Assembly (NCBI GenBank): GCA_030693205.1
Contig: JAUYBG010000003.1
Span: 1 to 37,993, forward strand
Direction: 5' to 3'
DNA from: a bacterium
GTDB lineage: Bacteria > Patescibacteriota > Minisyncoccia > JAHIHE01
Length of the DNA: 37,993 bases
The first letter of the stretch is position 1, and every line of letters begins with the position of its first letter. The notes under the pieces are model-generated. The model searched no databases. It saw only the letters and a list, made by a program, of their open reading frames with translations, and was not told the origin of the DNA. A program made the position numbers and the translations under genes. This document shows, in pieces, positions 7,301 to 15,644 of this stretch.

Positions 7301-8584
7301 ATGATTGTAGCATTTCAGCTTATAGAAATTTCGCAGAGCATGGGAAGCGTTCTGAAAGATTATTGGTGGTTTTTTCTGCCAAATCTTCTTTTGATCGTTT
7401 TTGAAATGGCCTGGATGAATTATATTTTTGGAAAAGCCGATCGTGAGTTGAAATGGGTATTGTTGGAAATAAAAACTGTGCCGGGAAACGAAAAAGGACC
7501 GCAAATTTTTGAACACATTCTAAGCGGTCTTTATGCGACAAAGGGCGGAGCTATTGATACTGTTTATGACATATATCTTAAAGGCATAACTGAAACATAT
7601 TTCAGTTTGGAACTTGCCGGCATCGAGGGTCAAGTGCATTTTTATATTCGGACGCCGTTAGCATCAAAGGATATGGTGGAAGCGCAGATCTATGCTCAAT
7701 ACCCCAAGGCGGAAATTGAACAGGTGGAAGATTATGCGGAAATCGGCGCTAGGCGTTTTCCCGACAAAAATTGGGATATATGGGGTTCGGAAATGATCTT
7801 AAAAAAAGAAGATGCCTATCCTATCCGCACTTACAATCAATTTCAGGAAAAAATTACTAATGAACTGATCGATCCTATCGCTTCGTTTATTGAAGAGCTG
7901 AGCAAAAATACTCCCGGCGAATATACTTGGTTTCAGGTCTTGATCAGGCCGGCGGATGATTATTGGAAAAAAGACGCGGAAGAATTGATAGGAAAACTGA
8001 TCGGAAGAAAGAAAAAAGAAAAAAAAAGCATACTGGGTGATATTTGGGAAGACTTTCAGGATATTTTTAAGAATCTTTGGACCGCTCCTTTTGAACCTCC
8101 TGTTTACGCGGAAAAGCAAAAAGAAAAGGAAGCTGATCTGAAAGAAAGCCTGATGCTTTATTTGTCGCCTGATGAAAAAGAAGTAGTTGAAGCGATCGGT
8201 AAAAATATAGCCAAGCATGGTTTTGAAACAACGATTAGATGGCTTTATATCGGCAGGAAAGAATCATTTAATAAGGGCAAGGGATTTTTTTCAGTAATGG
8301 CGCCGCTGAGCCAATTCAATTCCCATAATTTAAATAGTTTTACCCTTAATCTGGAGACCAAGACATCGGCTTATTATGTGGCGACCGAGTTCCGAAAAAA
8401 TATCAAGAAAAATGAGCTGATAAAGAAATATCGAGAGCGAAAGATCGAGTATCGGGGGATTGTTCTGAACATGGAAGAACTGGCAACGGTGTATCATTTC
8501 CCGACGATCGGGGTTGAAGCGCCGCAGACGCCATGGGTCAAGGCGCGCCGCGGCGGTTCCCCGAAAGAATTGCCGGTAGGGTAG
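7301..8584 (+). CDS. Membrane-anchored protein of the DUF8128 type, partner of the VirD4-like ATPase
   Basis: A 427-residue protein with one strong hydrophobic segment at about 22-44 (WWFFLPNLLLIVFEMAW) and a large soluble remainder. It has no enzyme motif I can see. The pattern GGAIDTVYDIYLKG, then F-x-ELAG-x-EGQVHFYIR and AQIYAQYPKAEIEQV at about 79-143, is what I recall from Patescibacteria proteins annotated as DUF8128, which tend to sit directly before a VirD4/TraG-like ATPase, as here; the family name is from memory. A basic, charged linker is at about 228-245. ATG 7301 is used; the ATG at 7340 (MGSVLKDYWW) is a possible shorter start that keeps the membrane segment. No SD is visible. 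The role may be to anchor or regulate the ATPase (inference). Confidence 0.75.
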   Translation: MIVAFQLIEISQSMGSVLKDYWWFFLPNLLLIVFEMAWMNYIFGKADRELKWVLLEIKTVPGNEKGPQIFEHILSGLYATKGGAIDTVYDIYLKGITETYFSLELAGIEGQVHFYIRTPLASKDMVEAQIYAQYPKAEIEQVEDYAEIGARRFPDKNWDIWGSEMILKKEDAYPIRTYNQFQEKITNELIDPIASFIEELSKNTPGEYTWFQVLIRPADDYWKKDAEELIGKLIGRKKKEKKSILGDIWEDFQDIFKNLWTAPFEPPVYAEKQKEKEADLKESLMLYLSPDEKEVVEAIGKNIAKHGFETTIRWLYIGRKESFNKGKGFFSVMAPLSQFNSHNLNSFTLNLETKTSAYYVATEFRKNIKKNELIKKYRERKIEYRGIVLNMEELATVYHFPTIGVEAPQTPWVKARRGGSPKELPVG

Positions 8585-8811
8585 GTGTTGAAATTTTCAA
8601 ATCCCAAATTTCAAATCCCAATCAAATTCTAATGAATCAATTTTCAAATGTTAATAATAGATTAATACTTAGTATAGTTTGAAAATTAAAATATTGAAAA
8701 TTTATTGAAAATTGAGAATTGGTGCTTGAAAATTATAAAAAATTTTATTATTTTCAAAATACTGACTGATTAGTTTTTTATTCTTAGCTTTTTAAATTAT
8801 AAACTAATAAC
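8585..8811. repeat. AT-rich degenerate repeats between the DUF8128-type and VirD4-like genes
   Basis: A 227-base gap with several copies of TTTTCAAAT on the left (8590-8650) and of TTGAAAATT on the right (8678-8735), so it can fold back on itself. It is the same sequence type as 7111-7223. I see no gene, and no convincing promoter or T-tract terminator. Confidence 0.55.
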
Positions 8812-10689
8812 ATGGCTGAAGAAATTTCATTTTTTGCCGAAACAAATTATCGCGGGAAGAGGGTTAGATTTGGCATCAAGCAGGATGACCGAAGACGTCA
8901 TATGTATCTTATCGGTAAAACCGGCATGGGCAAGACAACCATGCTTGAGCATATGGTCTATTCCGATATAGCCAACGGCAACGGTTTGGCGTTGGTTGAT
9001 CCGCATGGCGATTTTGCCGAAAAGATCTTGAATTACATTCCTTCCTCGAGGATCAATGACGTCATTTATTTCAACCCTGCCGACGTAGAGTGGCCGATCG
9101 CTTTCAACGTAATGGAGTATGTTGATCCCAAATTTATGCCGCTCGTGGCCTCCGGCCTTATCGGCGTATTTAAGAAAATTTGGGCGGATTCTTGGGGTCC
9201 GCGTTTGGAATATGTGCTGAGAAACGCGATTTTGGCGCTTTTAGAATATCCCGGCAGTACGCTTTTGGGCGTGCCGCGCATGCTGATCGATAAAACTTAT
9301 CGCGCGAAAGTGGTCAAGAAGATCACTGATCCGGTTGTTCGGTCGTTTTGGGTCGATGAATTTTCCCGGTATCCCGACAAATTCCAGACGGAAGCGATCT
9401 CGCCGATACAAAACAAGATCGGGCAATTTTTATCAAGTTCGATGGTCCGCAATATTATCAGCCAGACCAAGTCGTCAATTGACCTAAGGCAAGTAATGGA
9501 TGGCAAGAAAATTCTTATAATCAATTTATCAAAAGGCAAGATCGGCGAAGATTATTCGGCGCTGATCGGCGCGATGATGATCACCAAGCTTCAGCTGGCG
9601 GCGATGGGGCGGGTTGATATTCCGGAAAGCGAGCGCAGCGATTTTTATCTTTATGTCGATGAATTTCAGAACTTTGCCACCGAATCTTTTGCCAATATTC
9701 TTTCGGAAGCCAGAAAATACCGTCTTAACCTGATCATTGCCCATCAGTATATCGGCCAACTGATCAACGGACAGAACACAGTGGTGCGCGACGCGGTTTT
9801 TGGCAATGTGGGAACTATCGTTTCTTTCAGGATAGGCGCCGCGGACGCGGAATTCTTGGAAAAAGAATTTGAGCCTACATTTATGATGAACGATCTGGTG
9901 AATTTGCCGAAGTATAATGTCTATATGAAGTTGATGATAGACGGCATGACCAGCGAGGCTTTTTCCGCCAATACCTTGCGTCCTTTGGGCGCTGAATCAA
10001 TGGAGGAGAACGCGGAAAAAATAATCAAGAATTCCCGCCAGAGATATTCCACACCCAGGAGTATTATCGAGGAAAAGATCCTGAGATGGAGCGAGGCGTC
10101 GAGCGTTAATGTGGCAAACGGAAAAGACGCGGGCAACAATAAAGCGAAAAAATTCACCCCAAGCGGAGATTTTGGAGAGCTGAATAATTTTCAAAAACCG
10201 CGCGGCGCGGAAAATATATCCGATAGAAAAAATTCAGGAATGCCTCCGGACGGCGCGGCGTCGAGCGTAAAAAAAGAACCGCTGAAGAATATTGCGGCGG
10301 GAGATAATAAAACTTGGTATGACGCGGTTTGCCAGAAATGTTTTAAGCCGATATTGGTGCCTTTTAAGCCGGATCCGGCCAGGAAAACTTATTGCCGGGA
10401 ATGCTTGAGGGGAGTGCGGGCGGTTTTGCAAAAAGACGGCGCGGGAGAAACAATGAAAAAATATACAAAAAATATTGCGGAAGATCGGCCGGAAGAAAAA
10501 AGTCCTGAAAAATTTATTTCACTGGCGGAAGTGATGAGCGCCAGGCCGGTTAATTTTTCCGCCAAAAAAGAAGTTTCTGTTGAAGGGACAAAAAAAACGG
10601 TTGAAAAACCGGATGAAGCGGCGCGAGCCGGGGGAAAAATTTCTCACTCCGGAACGATCAAGCCGCGGGAAAAAGCGAAATTTGAATAA
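8812..10689 (+). CDS. VirD4/TraG-like AAA+ ATPase with C-terminal zinc ribbon
   Basis: A 625-residue ATPase of the FtsK/HerA/VirD4 superfamily that moves DNA or protein in type IV secretion. Walker A is GKTGMGKT at 35-42. A second conserved stretch LVDPHGDFAEKIL is at about 61-73, the Walker B acidic pair is in LYVDEFQNFA (D283, E284), and the sensor-like IIAHQYIGQL follows at about 308-317. Residues about 400-500 are low-complexity and charged. A zinc ribbon follows with C507, C510, C528 and C531 (VCQKC ... YCRECL). The last 90 residues are basic and disordered. No membrane segment is present, unlike classical VirD4; the preceding gene could supply the anchor. No relaxase or VirB genes are nearby, so the transported molecule is unknown. 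Confidence 0.88.
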   Translation: MAEEISFFAETNYRGKRVRFGIKQDDRRRHMYLIGKTGMGKTTMLEHMVYSDIANGNGLALVDPHGDFAEKILNYIPSSRINDVIYFNPADVEWPIAFNVMEYVDPKFMPLVASGLIGVFKKIWADSWGPRLEYVLRNAILALLEYPGSTLLGVPRMLIDKTYRAKVVKKITDPVVRSFWVDEFSRYPDKFQTEAISPIQNKIGQFLSSSMVRNIISQTKSSIDLRQVMDGKKILIINLSKGKIGEDYSALIGAMMITKLQLAAMGRVDIPESERSDFYLYVDEFQNFATESFANILSEARKYRLNLIIAHQYIGQLINGQNTVVRDAVFGNVGTIVSFRIGAADAEFLEKEFEPTFMMNDLVNLPKYNVYMKLMIDGMTSEAFSANTLRPLGAESMEENAEKIIKNSRQRYSTPRSIIEEKILRWSEASSVNVANGKDAGNNKAKKFTPSGDFGELNNFQKPRGAENISDRKNSGMPPDGAASSVKKEPLKNIAAGDNKTWYDAVCQKCFKPILVPFKPDPARKTYCRECLRGVRAVLQKDGAGETMKKYTKNIAEDRPEEKSPEKFISLAEVMSARPVNFSAKKEVSVEGTKKTVEKPDEAARAGGKISHSGTIKPREKAKFE

Positions 10690-10724
10690 AAATTTTAAAT
10701 AAAAATAATATTTTGGCTTTTTGA

Positions 10725-10776
10725 AAAGGAAGACGAATTATTCGTTTTCCTTTGAGCCCTAAAAAATTGCGGGCTC
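10725..10776. terminator. Two hairpins between convergent genes, possible transcription end
   Basis: Hairpin one is a 13-bp stem (10725-10737 with 10741-10753, one G-T wobble, 3-base loop). Hairpin two is GAGCCC (10754-10759) with GGGCTC (10771-10776). They lie between the converging ends of the VirD4-like gene and the small minus-strand gene. Neither has a good T-run on either strand, so this is a structural rather than a textbook terminator. Confidence 0.5.
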
Positions 10777-10781
10777 TGTTG

Positions 10782-11036
10782 TTAATAGCGATTTCTTGTG
10801 TCAGTTTCAGATTCAGGTGTGGGTAGCCCTGTAACTGGCACTCCGGCTTTTTTCTTTTCTTCGTAGTATTCTTTTATTCCGGTTTCTTTTTTTCTTGCTT
10901 CCTCCTCTTTTTCTTTTTCTTTTTTTGTTTTAATTTCCGGTTTTTCGAAAGAAATCTGTAGATTTCCTCCGGTAAAATTTCCCGGTTTAAACCCTTTAGT
11001 TCTTATTTCCTTTTCTTTCTTCCCTTCTTTCTTCAT
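10782..11036 (-). CDS. Small Lys/Glu-rich protein, unknown
   Basis: An 84-residue protein made almost wholly of charged residues. It starts MKKEGKKEKE, has a Gly-containing stretch KGFKPGNFTGGNLQISF at about 14-30, a strongly charged helix (about 37-63, possibly coiled) and a Pro/Thr tail. There is no signal peptide or membrane segment. It is convincing as a gene because AAGGAGGAGA (plus positions 11046-11055) precedes the ATG at a normal distance, and a good minus-strand promoter lies about 50 bases further up. It is divergent from secA. I do not recognise a family; a small basic/acidic protein could be a ribosome-, RNA- or protein-binding factor, but this is a guess. Confidence 0.75.
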   Translation of the reverse strand: MKKEGKKEKEIRTKGFKPGNFTGGNLQISFEKPEIKTKKEKEKEEEARKKETGIKEYYEEKKKAGVPVTGLPTPESETDTRNRY

Positions 11037-11084
11037 TTTTTACTTCTCCTCCTTTTGTTCTATTGTCTTTTTAACCTATTCGTT

Positions 11085-11112
11085 ATAATATGTATTGATA
11101 TTGATTTATCAA
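11085..11112 (-). promoter_or_regulatory. Promoter of the small minus-strand gene, overlapping a possible secA promoter
   Basis: On the minus strand TTGATA (11107-11112), a 16-base spacer, and TATTAT (11085-11090). On the plus strand TATAAT lies at 11084-11089, almost the same bases, with a weaker TTGTCT at 11063-11068 (15-base spacer), and could serve secA. Only one of the two could be occupied at a time. Confidence 0.6.
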
Positions 11113-11168
11113 AGTATTGTAAAGAAGGGGTTTTAAAGACCTTTTAAGTTAAGCATAAAAATATAATT

Positions 11169-13808
11169 ATGTCAATATTGTCTTTAATTTTCGGCGATGC
11201 CAACGCGAAATATTTAAAAAATCTTGAACCGGTTATCAACGAGATCAATGAGCTGGAAGAAGGCTTTAAGAAGCTGAGTCCGGAAGAATTGAAAGCCAAA
11301 ACCGCGGAATTCAAGGCCAGGCTTGCGGAAGGAAAAACTCTGGATGATATTCTGCCTGAGGCTTTTGCCGCTGTCCGCGAATCAGCCAGGCGCGCGATCG
11401 GACAGAGGCATTTTGATGTTCAATTGATCGGAGGCATTGTGCTTCACGAGGGGAAGATCGCGGAAATGAAAACCGGCGAAGGAAAAACCCTAGTGGCTAC
11501 CTTGCCGCTTTATCTTAATGCGCTTGAGGGCAAAGGCAGCCACTTGATCACGGTGAATGATTATCTGGCCCGCCGCGACGTAAACTGGATGGGTCCGATC
11601 TTTCACGCGCTTGGACTTTCGATCGCTTGCATCAATCACGATGTGTCTTATATTTTTAATCCCAAAAGCGCGGCGGACAAAAATGAAGTGACGATAGAAA
11701 TTGAAAACTTGCAAGCTATCAGCCGGCAAGCGGCTTATGGCGCGGATATTTTATACGGGACGAACAATGAATTCGGTTTTGATTATTTGCGCGACAATAT
11801 GGTTTGGGATAAAAAACAGATGGCGCAGCGCCCGCTTAATTATGCGATCGTCGATGAGGTTGATAATATTTTGATCGACGAGGCCCGCACTCCTTTGATC
11901 ATTTCTTCTCCTGATGAAGAGTCGGCCAAGCTATATGAAAGATTTTCCGGTTTTATTCCGAAGCTTAAAGAAGACAAAGATTATATTATCGATCACAAGA
12001 TGCGTTCGGCGGCTTTGACCGAAGAAGGAATTGATAAAGTTGAAAAAGAACTGGGCGTGGGAAATATTTATCAGGAAGGCAAGATGAGTTATGTTCATCA
12101 TTTGGAACAGGCGCTGAAAGCCGAGACGCTTTTTAAGCGCGATAAAGATTATGTGGTAAAAAACGGCGAAGTGATCATCGTTGATGATTTTACCGGACGG
12201 CTTATGACAGGCCGGAGATATTCGGGCGGTTTGCATCAGGCGATCGAAGCCAAGGAAGGCGTGCCGGTCCAGAAAGAATCAAAAACAATGGCGACGATCA
12301 CTTTTCAGAATTATTTCCGACTATACAAGAAATTAGCCGGTATGACCGGAACTGCGGCTTCCAGCGCGGAAGAATTCCACAAAGTTTATAAGCTGGATGT
12401 GATCATTATTCCCACCAACAAGAAAACGATCCGCATCGATTTGGAAGATCAGGTTTACAAGACCGGGGATGGAAAATATCGGGCGGTGATAAAAGAGATA
12501 AAAGAGCGCTGCAAAAAAGGCCAGCCGGTGCTGGTCGGTACGATCGCGATCGAGAAATCGGAAGTTCTGAGCGCGATGCTTGCGAGGGAAGGGTTGCCTC
12601 ATGAAGTTTTAAACGCGAAGAATCACGAACGGGAAGCGCTGATCATTGCCAATGCGGGTCAAAAAGGAGCGATCACGATTGCCACTAATATGGCAGGCAG
12701 AGGAACGGATATCAAGCTTGGCGAGGGTGTGGCGGATCTGGGAGGATTGCATATTATCGGCACGGAGCGGCATGAAGCGCGCCGCATAGACGATCAGTTG
12801 CGCGGCAGGGCAGGGCGGCAGGGCGATCCGGGCTCCAGCCAGTTTTTCGTTTCGCTGGAAGACGAGCTAATGCGCATTTTGGGTTCGGAAAGAATAAAAT
12901 CCCTGATGACCACTTTGGGCGTGGATGAAGATCAACCGATTGAAAACCCGATAATTTCCCGGTCTATTGGAATGGCGCAAGAAAAGATCGAAGGGCATAA
13001 CTTTGATTTGAGAAAACATATTTTGGATTACGACGACGTAATGAACAAGCATCGGGAAATAATTTATGCTATGCGCCGGAAGTTTTTGAACGATGATGAC
13101 AAAAGCCTTGTCAGGAAAGAGATTCTTAGAATTTTGGAACTGGAAATAGAAAAGATCATCACGTATCATACCAATGGCAGTCCAAGCGCTTGGGACAGCA
13201 AAGAAATTTTTGAAGCGATAAATTTAATTTTTCCATTGGGAACCGAAGCTAAAGAAAAAATAGAAGAAATTTCCAAAAGCTATTCCGATGATGAAAAAAT
13301 GCGTCAAGAAATAAATAATTATTTTTTAGATCTTTTGATAAAATATTACAATAAGCGTGAAAGCGAAGCGGGAGCGGATACGATGCGGCAGATCGAGCGG
13401 ATGGTGAGCCTCCGCACGATTGATATAATTTGGGTTGATCATTTGGTGCTGATGGAACACTTGAGAGATAGCGTGGGACTTAGAGGTTATGGACAGAAAG
13501 ATCCTTTGGTTGAATATAAAAAGGAAGGGCATTTGATGTTCCAAAAATTATTGGCGGCGATAAATTCGGAAATTGCCAATACTGTATTTAAGGTGGCGAT
13601 CGCGCCGCCGGCGCCGAGCCCAATGCCGATCATTTTGGGGCCGCAAGGCGGCGAGTCAGGGCCTTTTGTTTCGCCTCCTTCCAATCTTGGGAACGCGGCC
13701 AAAAATATTTCTAAAAAATCCACCGTGCCGGGCGATGTCGGACGAAATGACGCCTGTCCGTGCGGAAGCGGGAAGAAATATAAAAAATGTTGTGGTAAGA
13801 ATATATAA
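11169..13808 (+). CDS. secA: Preprotein translocase ATPase SecA
   Basis: SecA is the ATPase that drives proteins through SecYEG. The 879-residue product is full length. It starts MSILSLIFGDANAKYLKNLE. Walker A is KTGEGKT at 101-107, the LVTVNDYLA-type motif (HLITVNDYLARRD) is near 128, and Walker B (IVDEVDNILIDEARTPLIIS) is near 225. The helicase-like second domain has NMAGRGTDIKLG and the arginine-finger motif QLRGRAGRQGDPGSS. The C-terminal zinc-binding motif CPCGSGKKYKKCC has C863, C865, C874 and C875. There is no SD before the ATG. A second, out-of-frame copy of the FKKCCGKN coding sequence lies just after the stop (see the repeat at 13777-13886). I counted about 33 GATC sites. Confidence 0.97.
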   Translation: MSILSLIFGDANAKYLKNLEPVINEINELEEGFKKLSPEELKAKTAEFKARLAEGKTLDDILPEAFAAVRESARRAIGQRHFDVQLIGGIVLHEGKIAEMKTGEGKTLVATLPLYLNALEGKGSHLITVNDYLARRDVNWMGPIFHALGLSIACINHDVSYIFNPKSAADKNEVTIEIENLQAISRQAAYGADILYGTNNEFGFDYLRDNMVWDKKQMAQRPLNYAIVDEVDNILIDEARTPLIISSPDEESAKLYERFSGFIPKLKEDKDYIIDHKMRSAALTEEGIDKVEKELGVGNIYQEGKMSYVHHLEQALKAETLFKRDKDYVVKNGEVIIVDDFTGRLMTGRRYSGGLHQAIEAKEGVPVQKESKTMATITFQNYFRLYKKLAGMTGTAASSAEEFHKVYKLDVIIIPTNKKTIRIDLEDQVYKTGDGKYRAVIKEIKERCKKGQPVLVGTIAIEKSEVLSAMLAREGLPHEVLNAKNHEREALIIANAGQKGAITIATNMAGRGTDIKLGEGVADLGGLHIIGTERHEARRIDDQLRGRAGRQGDPGSSQFFVSLEDELMRILGSERIKSLMTTLGVDEDQPIENPIISRSIGMAQEKIEGHNFDLRKHILDYDDVMNKHREIIYAMRRKFLNDDDKSLVRKEILRILELEIEKIITYHTNGSPSAWDSKEIFEAINLIFPLGTEAKEKIEEISKSYSDDEKMRQEINNYFLDLLIKYYNKRESEAGADTMRQIERMVSLRTIDIIWVDHLVLMEHLRDSVGLRGYGQKDPLVEYKKEGHLMFQKLLAAINSEIANTVFKVAIAPPAPSPMPIILGPQGGESGPFVSPPSNLGNAAKNISKKSTVPGDVGRNDACPCGSGKKYKKCCGKNI

Positions 13809-13886
13809 AAAAACAAGCGAAGCGCGGCCTCGTCGCTCGTGAGCGACGGGGTTTAAGAAGTGTTGCGGAAAAAATAGTTAAAAATG
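13777..13886 (+). repeat. Duplicated SecA tail sequence around a palindrome
   Basis: The last codons of secA (13779-13805, KYKKCCGKN) are echoed at 13852-13878 as FKKCCGKNS followed by TAA, offset by 73 bases and so out of frame with secA. In the shared KKCCGKN codons the two copies differ only at synonymous third positions. Between them is a GC-rich palindrome, CCTCGTCGCTC (13828-13838) with GAGCGACGGGG (13841-13851), which may act as the secA terminator. Confidence 0.7.
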
Positions 13887-13928
13887 TGCGCGCCGCTATT
13901 GCGGAATTTTTAAAATTCTTCTAAAATG

Positions 13929-13969
13929 AACTCAGACATATAAAATAAATTTTTAGTCTGAGTTTTTTT
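13929..13969 (+). terminator. Intrinsic terminator between secA and the homospermidine synthase gene
   Basis: AACTCAGAC (13929-13937) and GTCTGAGTT (13956-13964) form a perfect 9-bp stem around an 18-base AT-only loop, followed by a T-run to 13969. It is only 20 bases before the next ATG, so it could also act as an attenuator of that gene. Confidence 0.75.
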
Positions 13970-13989
13970 ATTAAAATTAATTTTAAAAA

Positions 13990-15438
13990 ATGAAAAGAAA
14001 ATTTAATCATAAGATTTTAATTATCGGTTATGGCTCGGTCTCGCAATGCACGCTTCCTGTTTTGCTGGACAAGATCGATATTCCTTTAAAAGATATTACC
14101 ATTTTGGATTTTGAAGATAAGGCAAAGGCTTTGAAAAAATATACTGATCAGGGTTTAAAATTTGTCAGAGAAAAAATTACTCCGGAAAATCTAGGCCAGG
14201 TTTTGGCGGAACAGGTGGATAGCGGCGGGCTCTTGATCGATCTCGCGTGGAATATCGGCGCCAATGATATTATCGGGTGGTGCCATGATCATAATGTTTT
14301 ATATATCAATACTTCAGTGGAACTTTGGGATCCGCTCAAAGGAATGTTCACGAAAAATCCTTTTGAAAAATCTCTTTATTGGCGGCAAATGCAATTGCGA
14401 GATCTTTCTCGTGACTGGAAAAACGCGCCAACCGCCGTCATCGAACATGGCGCCAATCCCGGCCTTATTTCTCATTTTGTCAAGCAGGGCTTGCTGGATA
14501 TTGCCGCGCGAGTTATCGCCGATAAAAAATTTACTCCAAAAGACGAAGAAGAATTGGGACATTACGCTCAGGAAAAAGATTTTGCCAAACTTGCCAGGAA
14601 ATTGGGAGTTAAAGTGATCCATTGCAGCGAACGCGACACGCAGATCACTAATCGTCCGAAGGAGGTCAATGAATTTGTCGGCACGTGGAGCATTGAAGGA
14701 TTGCGGGAAGAGGGAACGGCGCCTTCCGAAATGGGCTGGGGCACGCACGAGCGGAAACTTCCCGCTCTGGCGAACATACCGCCATATGGGCCCAAGAACC
14801 AGATCTTTCTTTCTCAAATGGGAATTAATACCTGGGTAAGATCATGGATACCGGACGAAGAAATTGTCGGCATGGCGATCCGCCACGGCGAAGCGTTCGG
14901 GCTTTCGGATTTTTTGACGGTTTGGGAAAATGGCAAAGCAGTTTATCGGCCGACCGTGCATTACGCGTATATGCCTTGCCATGAAACGCTTTCTTCGCTT
15001 TGTGAATTACGAGGCCGAAATTACGAACTTCAGCCTAAAATTAGAATTATGGGAAATGAAATTACGAAGGGCGCTGATACGCTCGGCGCGCTTCTAATGG
15101 GACATCCGTATAATTCCTGGTGGACAGGCAGTTCTTTGGATATTAACGAAGCGAGAATTCTGGCTCCCGGACAAAACGCCACCACTCTTCAGGTGGCGGC
15201 CGGCATAATTGCCGCCGTGCTTTGGATGATCGAAAATCCGCTGAAAGGCATTAATTCACCCGATGGCTTGCCTCATGACGCGGTGCTGAAATTTGCCAAG
15301 CCGTATCTTGGAAAATTTATTTCTACTCCGTCAGATTGGACGCCGCTAAAAAATCGCAAAATATTTTTCAAAGAAAATCCGGCGTCAAAGGTCAATTCCG
15401 ACCCTTGGCAGTTTGAAAATTTTCTATTTGTTGATTAA
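13990..15438 (+). CDS. hss: Homospermidine synthase
   Basis: This enzyme makes sym-homospermidine from putrescine (two putrescines, or putrescine plus spermidine), using NAD as a redox carrier, in the cytoplasm. The 482-residue product has the length of the bacterial family. The NAD-binding motif is IIGYGSVSQCTLPVL (about 11-25), and the next strand ends in an Asp (ITILDFED) for ribose binding. Family stretches include INTSVELWDP, EHGANPGLISHFVKQGL, and the C-terminal GALLMGHPYNSWWTGSSL. It is related to saccharopine dehydrogenase. It stands alone, with a terminator on both sides and no other polyamine gene in view, so its putrescine source must be encoded elsewhere or taken up. No SD is visible. 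Confidence 0.93.
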   Translation: MKRKFNHKILIIGYGSVSQCTLPVLLDKIDIPLKDITILDFEDKAKALKKYTDQGLKFVREKITPENLGQVLAEQVDSGGLLIDLAWNIGANDIIGWCHDHNVLYINTSVELWDPLKGMFTKNPFEKSLYWRQMQLRDLSRDWKNAPTAVIEHGANPGLISHFVKQGLLDIAARVIADKKFTPKDEEELGHYAQEKDFAKLARKLGVKVIHCSERDTQITNRPKEVNEFVGTWSIEGLREEGTAPSEMGWGTHERKLPALANIPPYGPKNQIFLSQMGINTWVRSWIPDEEIVGMAIRHGEAFGLSDFLTVWENGKAVYRPTVHYAYMPCHETLSSLCELRGRNYELQPKIRIMGNEITKGADTLGALLMGHPYNSWWTGSSLDINEARILAPGQNATTLQVAAGIIAAVLWMIENPLKGINSPDGLPHDAVLKFAKPYLGKFISTPSDWTPLKNRKIFFKENPASKVNSDPWQFENFLFVD

Positions 15439-15481
15439 AAAACGCGGTTCTGCCGCCCAGAAGCGGGGTTTTGACATATAA

Positions 15482-15506
15482 TAGGCCGGTTTTTCCGGTC
15501 TATTTT
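15482..15506 (+). terminator. Intrinsic terminator after hss
   Basis: TAGGCCGG (15482-15489) pairs with CCGGTCTA (15495-15502), one G-T wobble, loop TTTTT, followed by TTTT. A weaker, interrupted hairpin (AAAAC at 15437-15441 up to GGGTTTT ending near 15472) lies just before it. Confidence 0.8.
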
Positions 15507-15522
15507 ATATTAATCATTTTTA

Positions 15523-15632
15523 TGTTATAATATAGGCAGTTAATTATATATAATCATCAAATGACGAGGAGGACTAAAATTAATAATATAAATTTTTATA
15601 ACCTTTTTAAAAAGACTATTTTTTAGTCTTTT
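15523..15632 (+). promoter_or_regulatory. Leader of the pilB operon: extended -10, SD, short ORF and terminator-like hairpin
   Basis: TG at 15523-15524 and TATAAT at 15526-15531 form an extended -10; the -35 is weak. An SD-like AGGAGGA is at 15567-15573. A 21-codon frame runs from ATG 15561 through this SD to TAG 15624-15626. A stem of AAAAGACTA (15610-15618) with TAGTCTTTT (15624-15632), loop TTTTT, sits 12 bases before the pilB ATG and is followed by a T-rich run. No SD lies between this hairpin and pilB. The layout resembles an attenuator, but translation of the short frame is unproven. Confidence 0.45.
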
Positions 15633-15644
15633 ATTTATTTGCGT

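Noticed and set aside
13573-13842. Plus-strand Arg-rich frame of 89 codons at the secA 3' end
   Set aside because: Overlaps the conserved SecA C-terminus in another frame; composition follows from the GC-rich linker codons.
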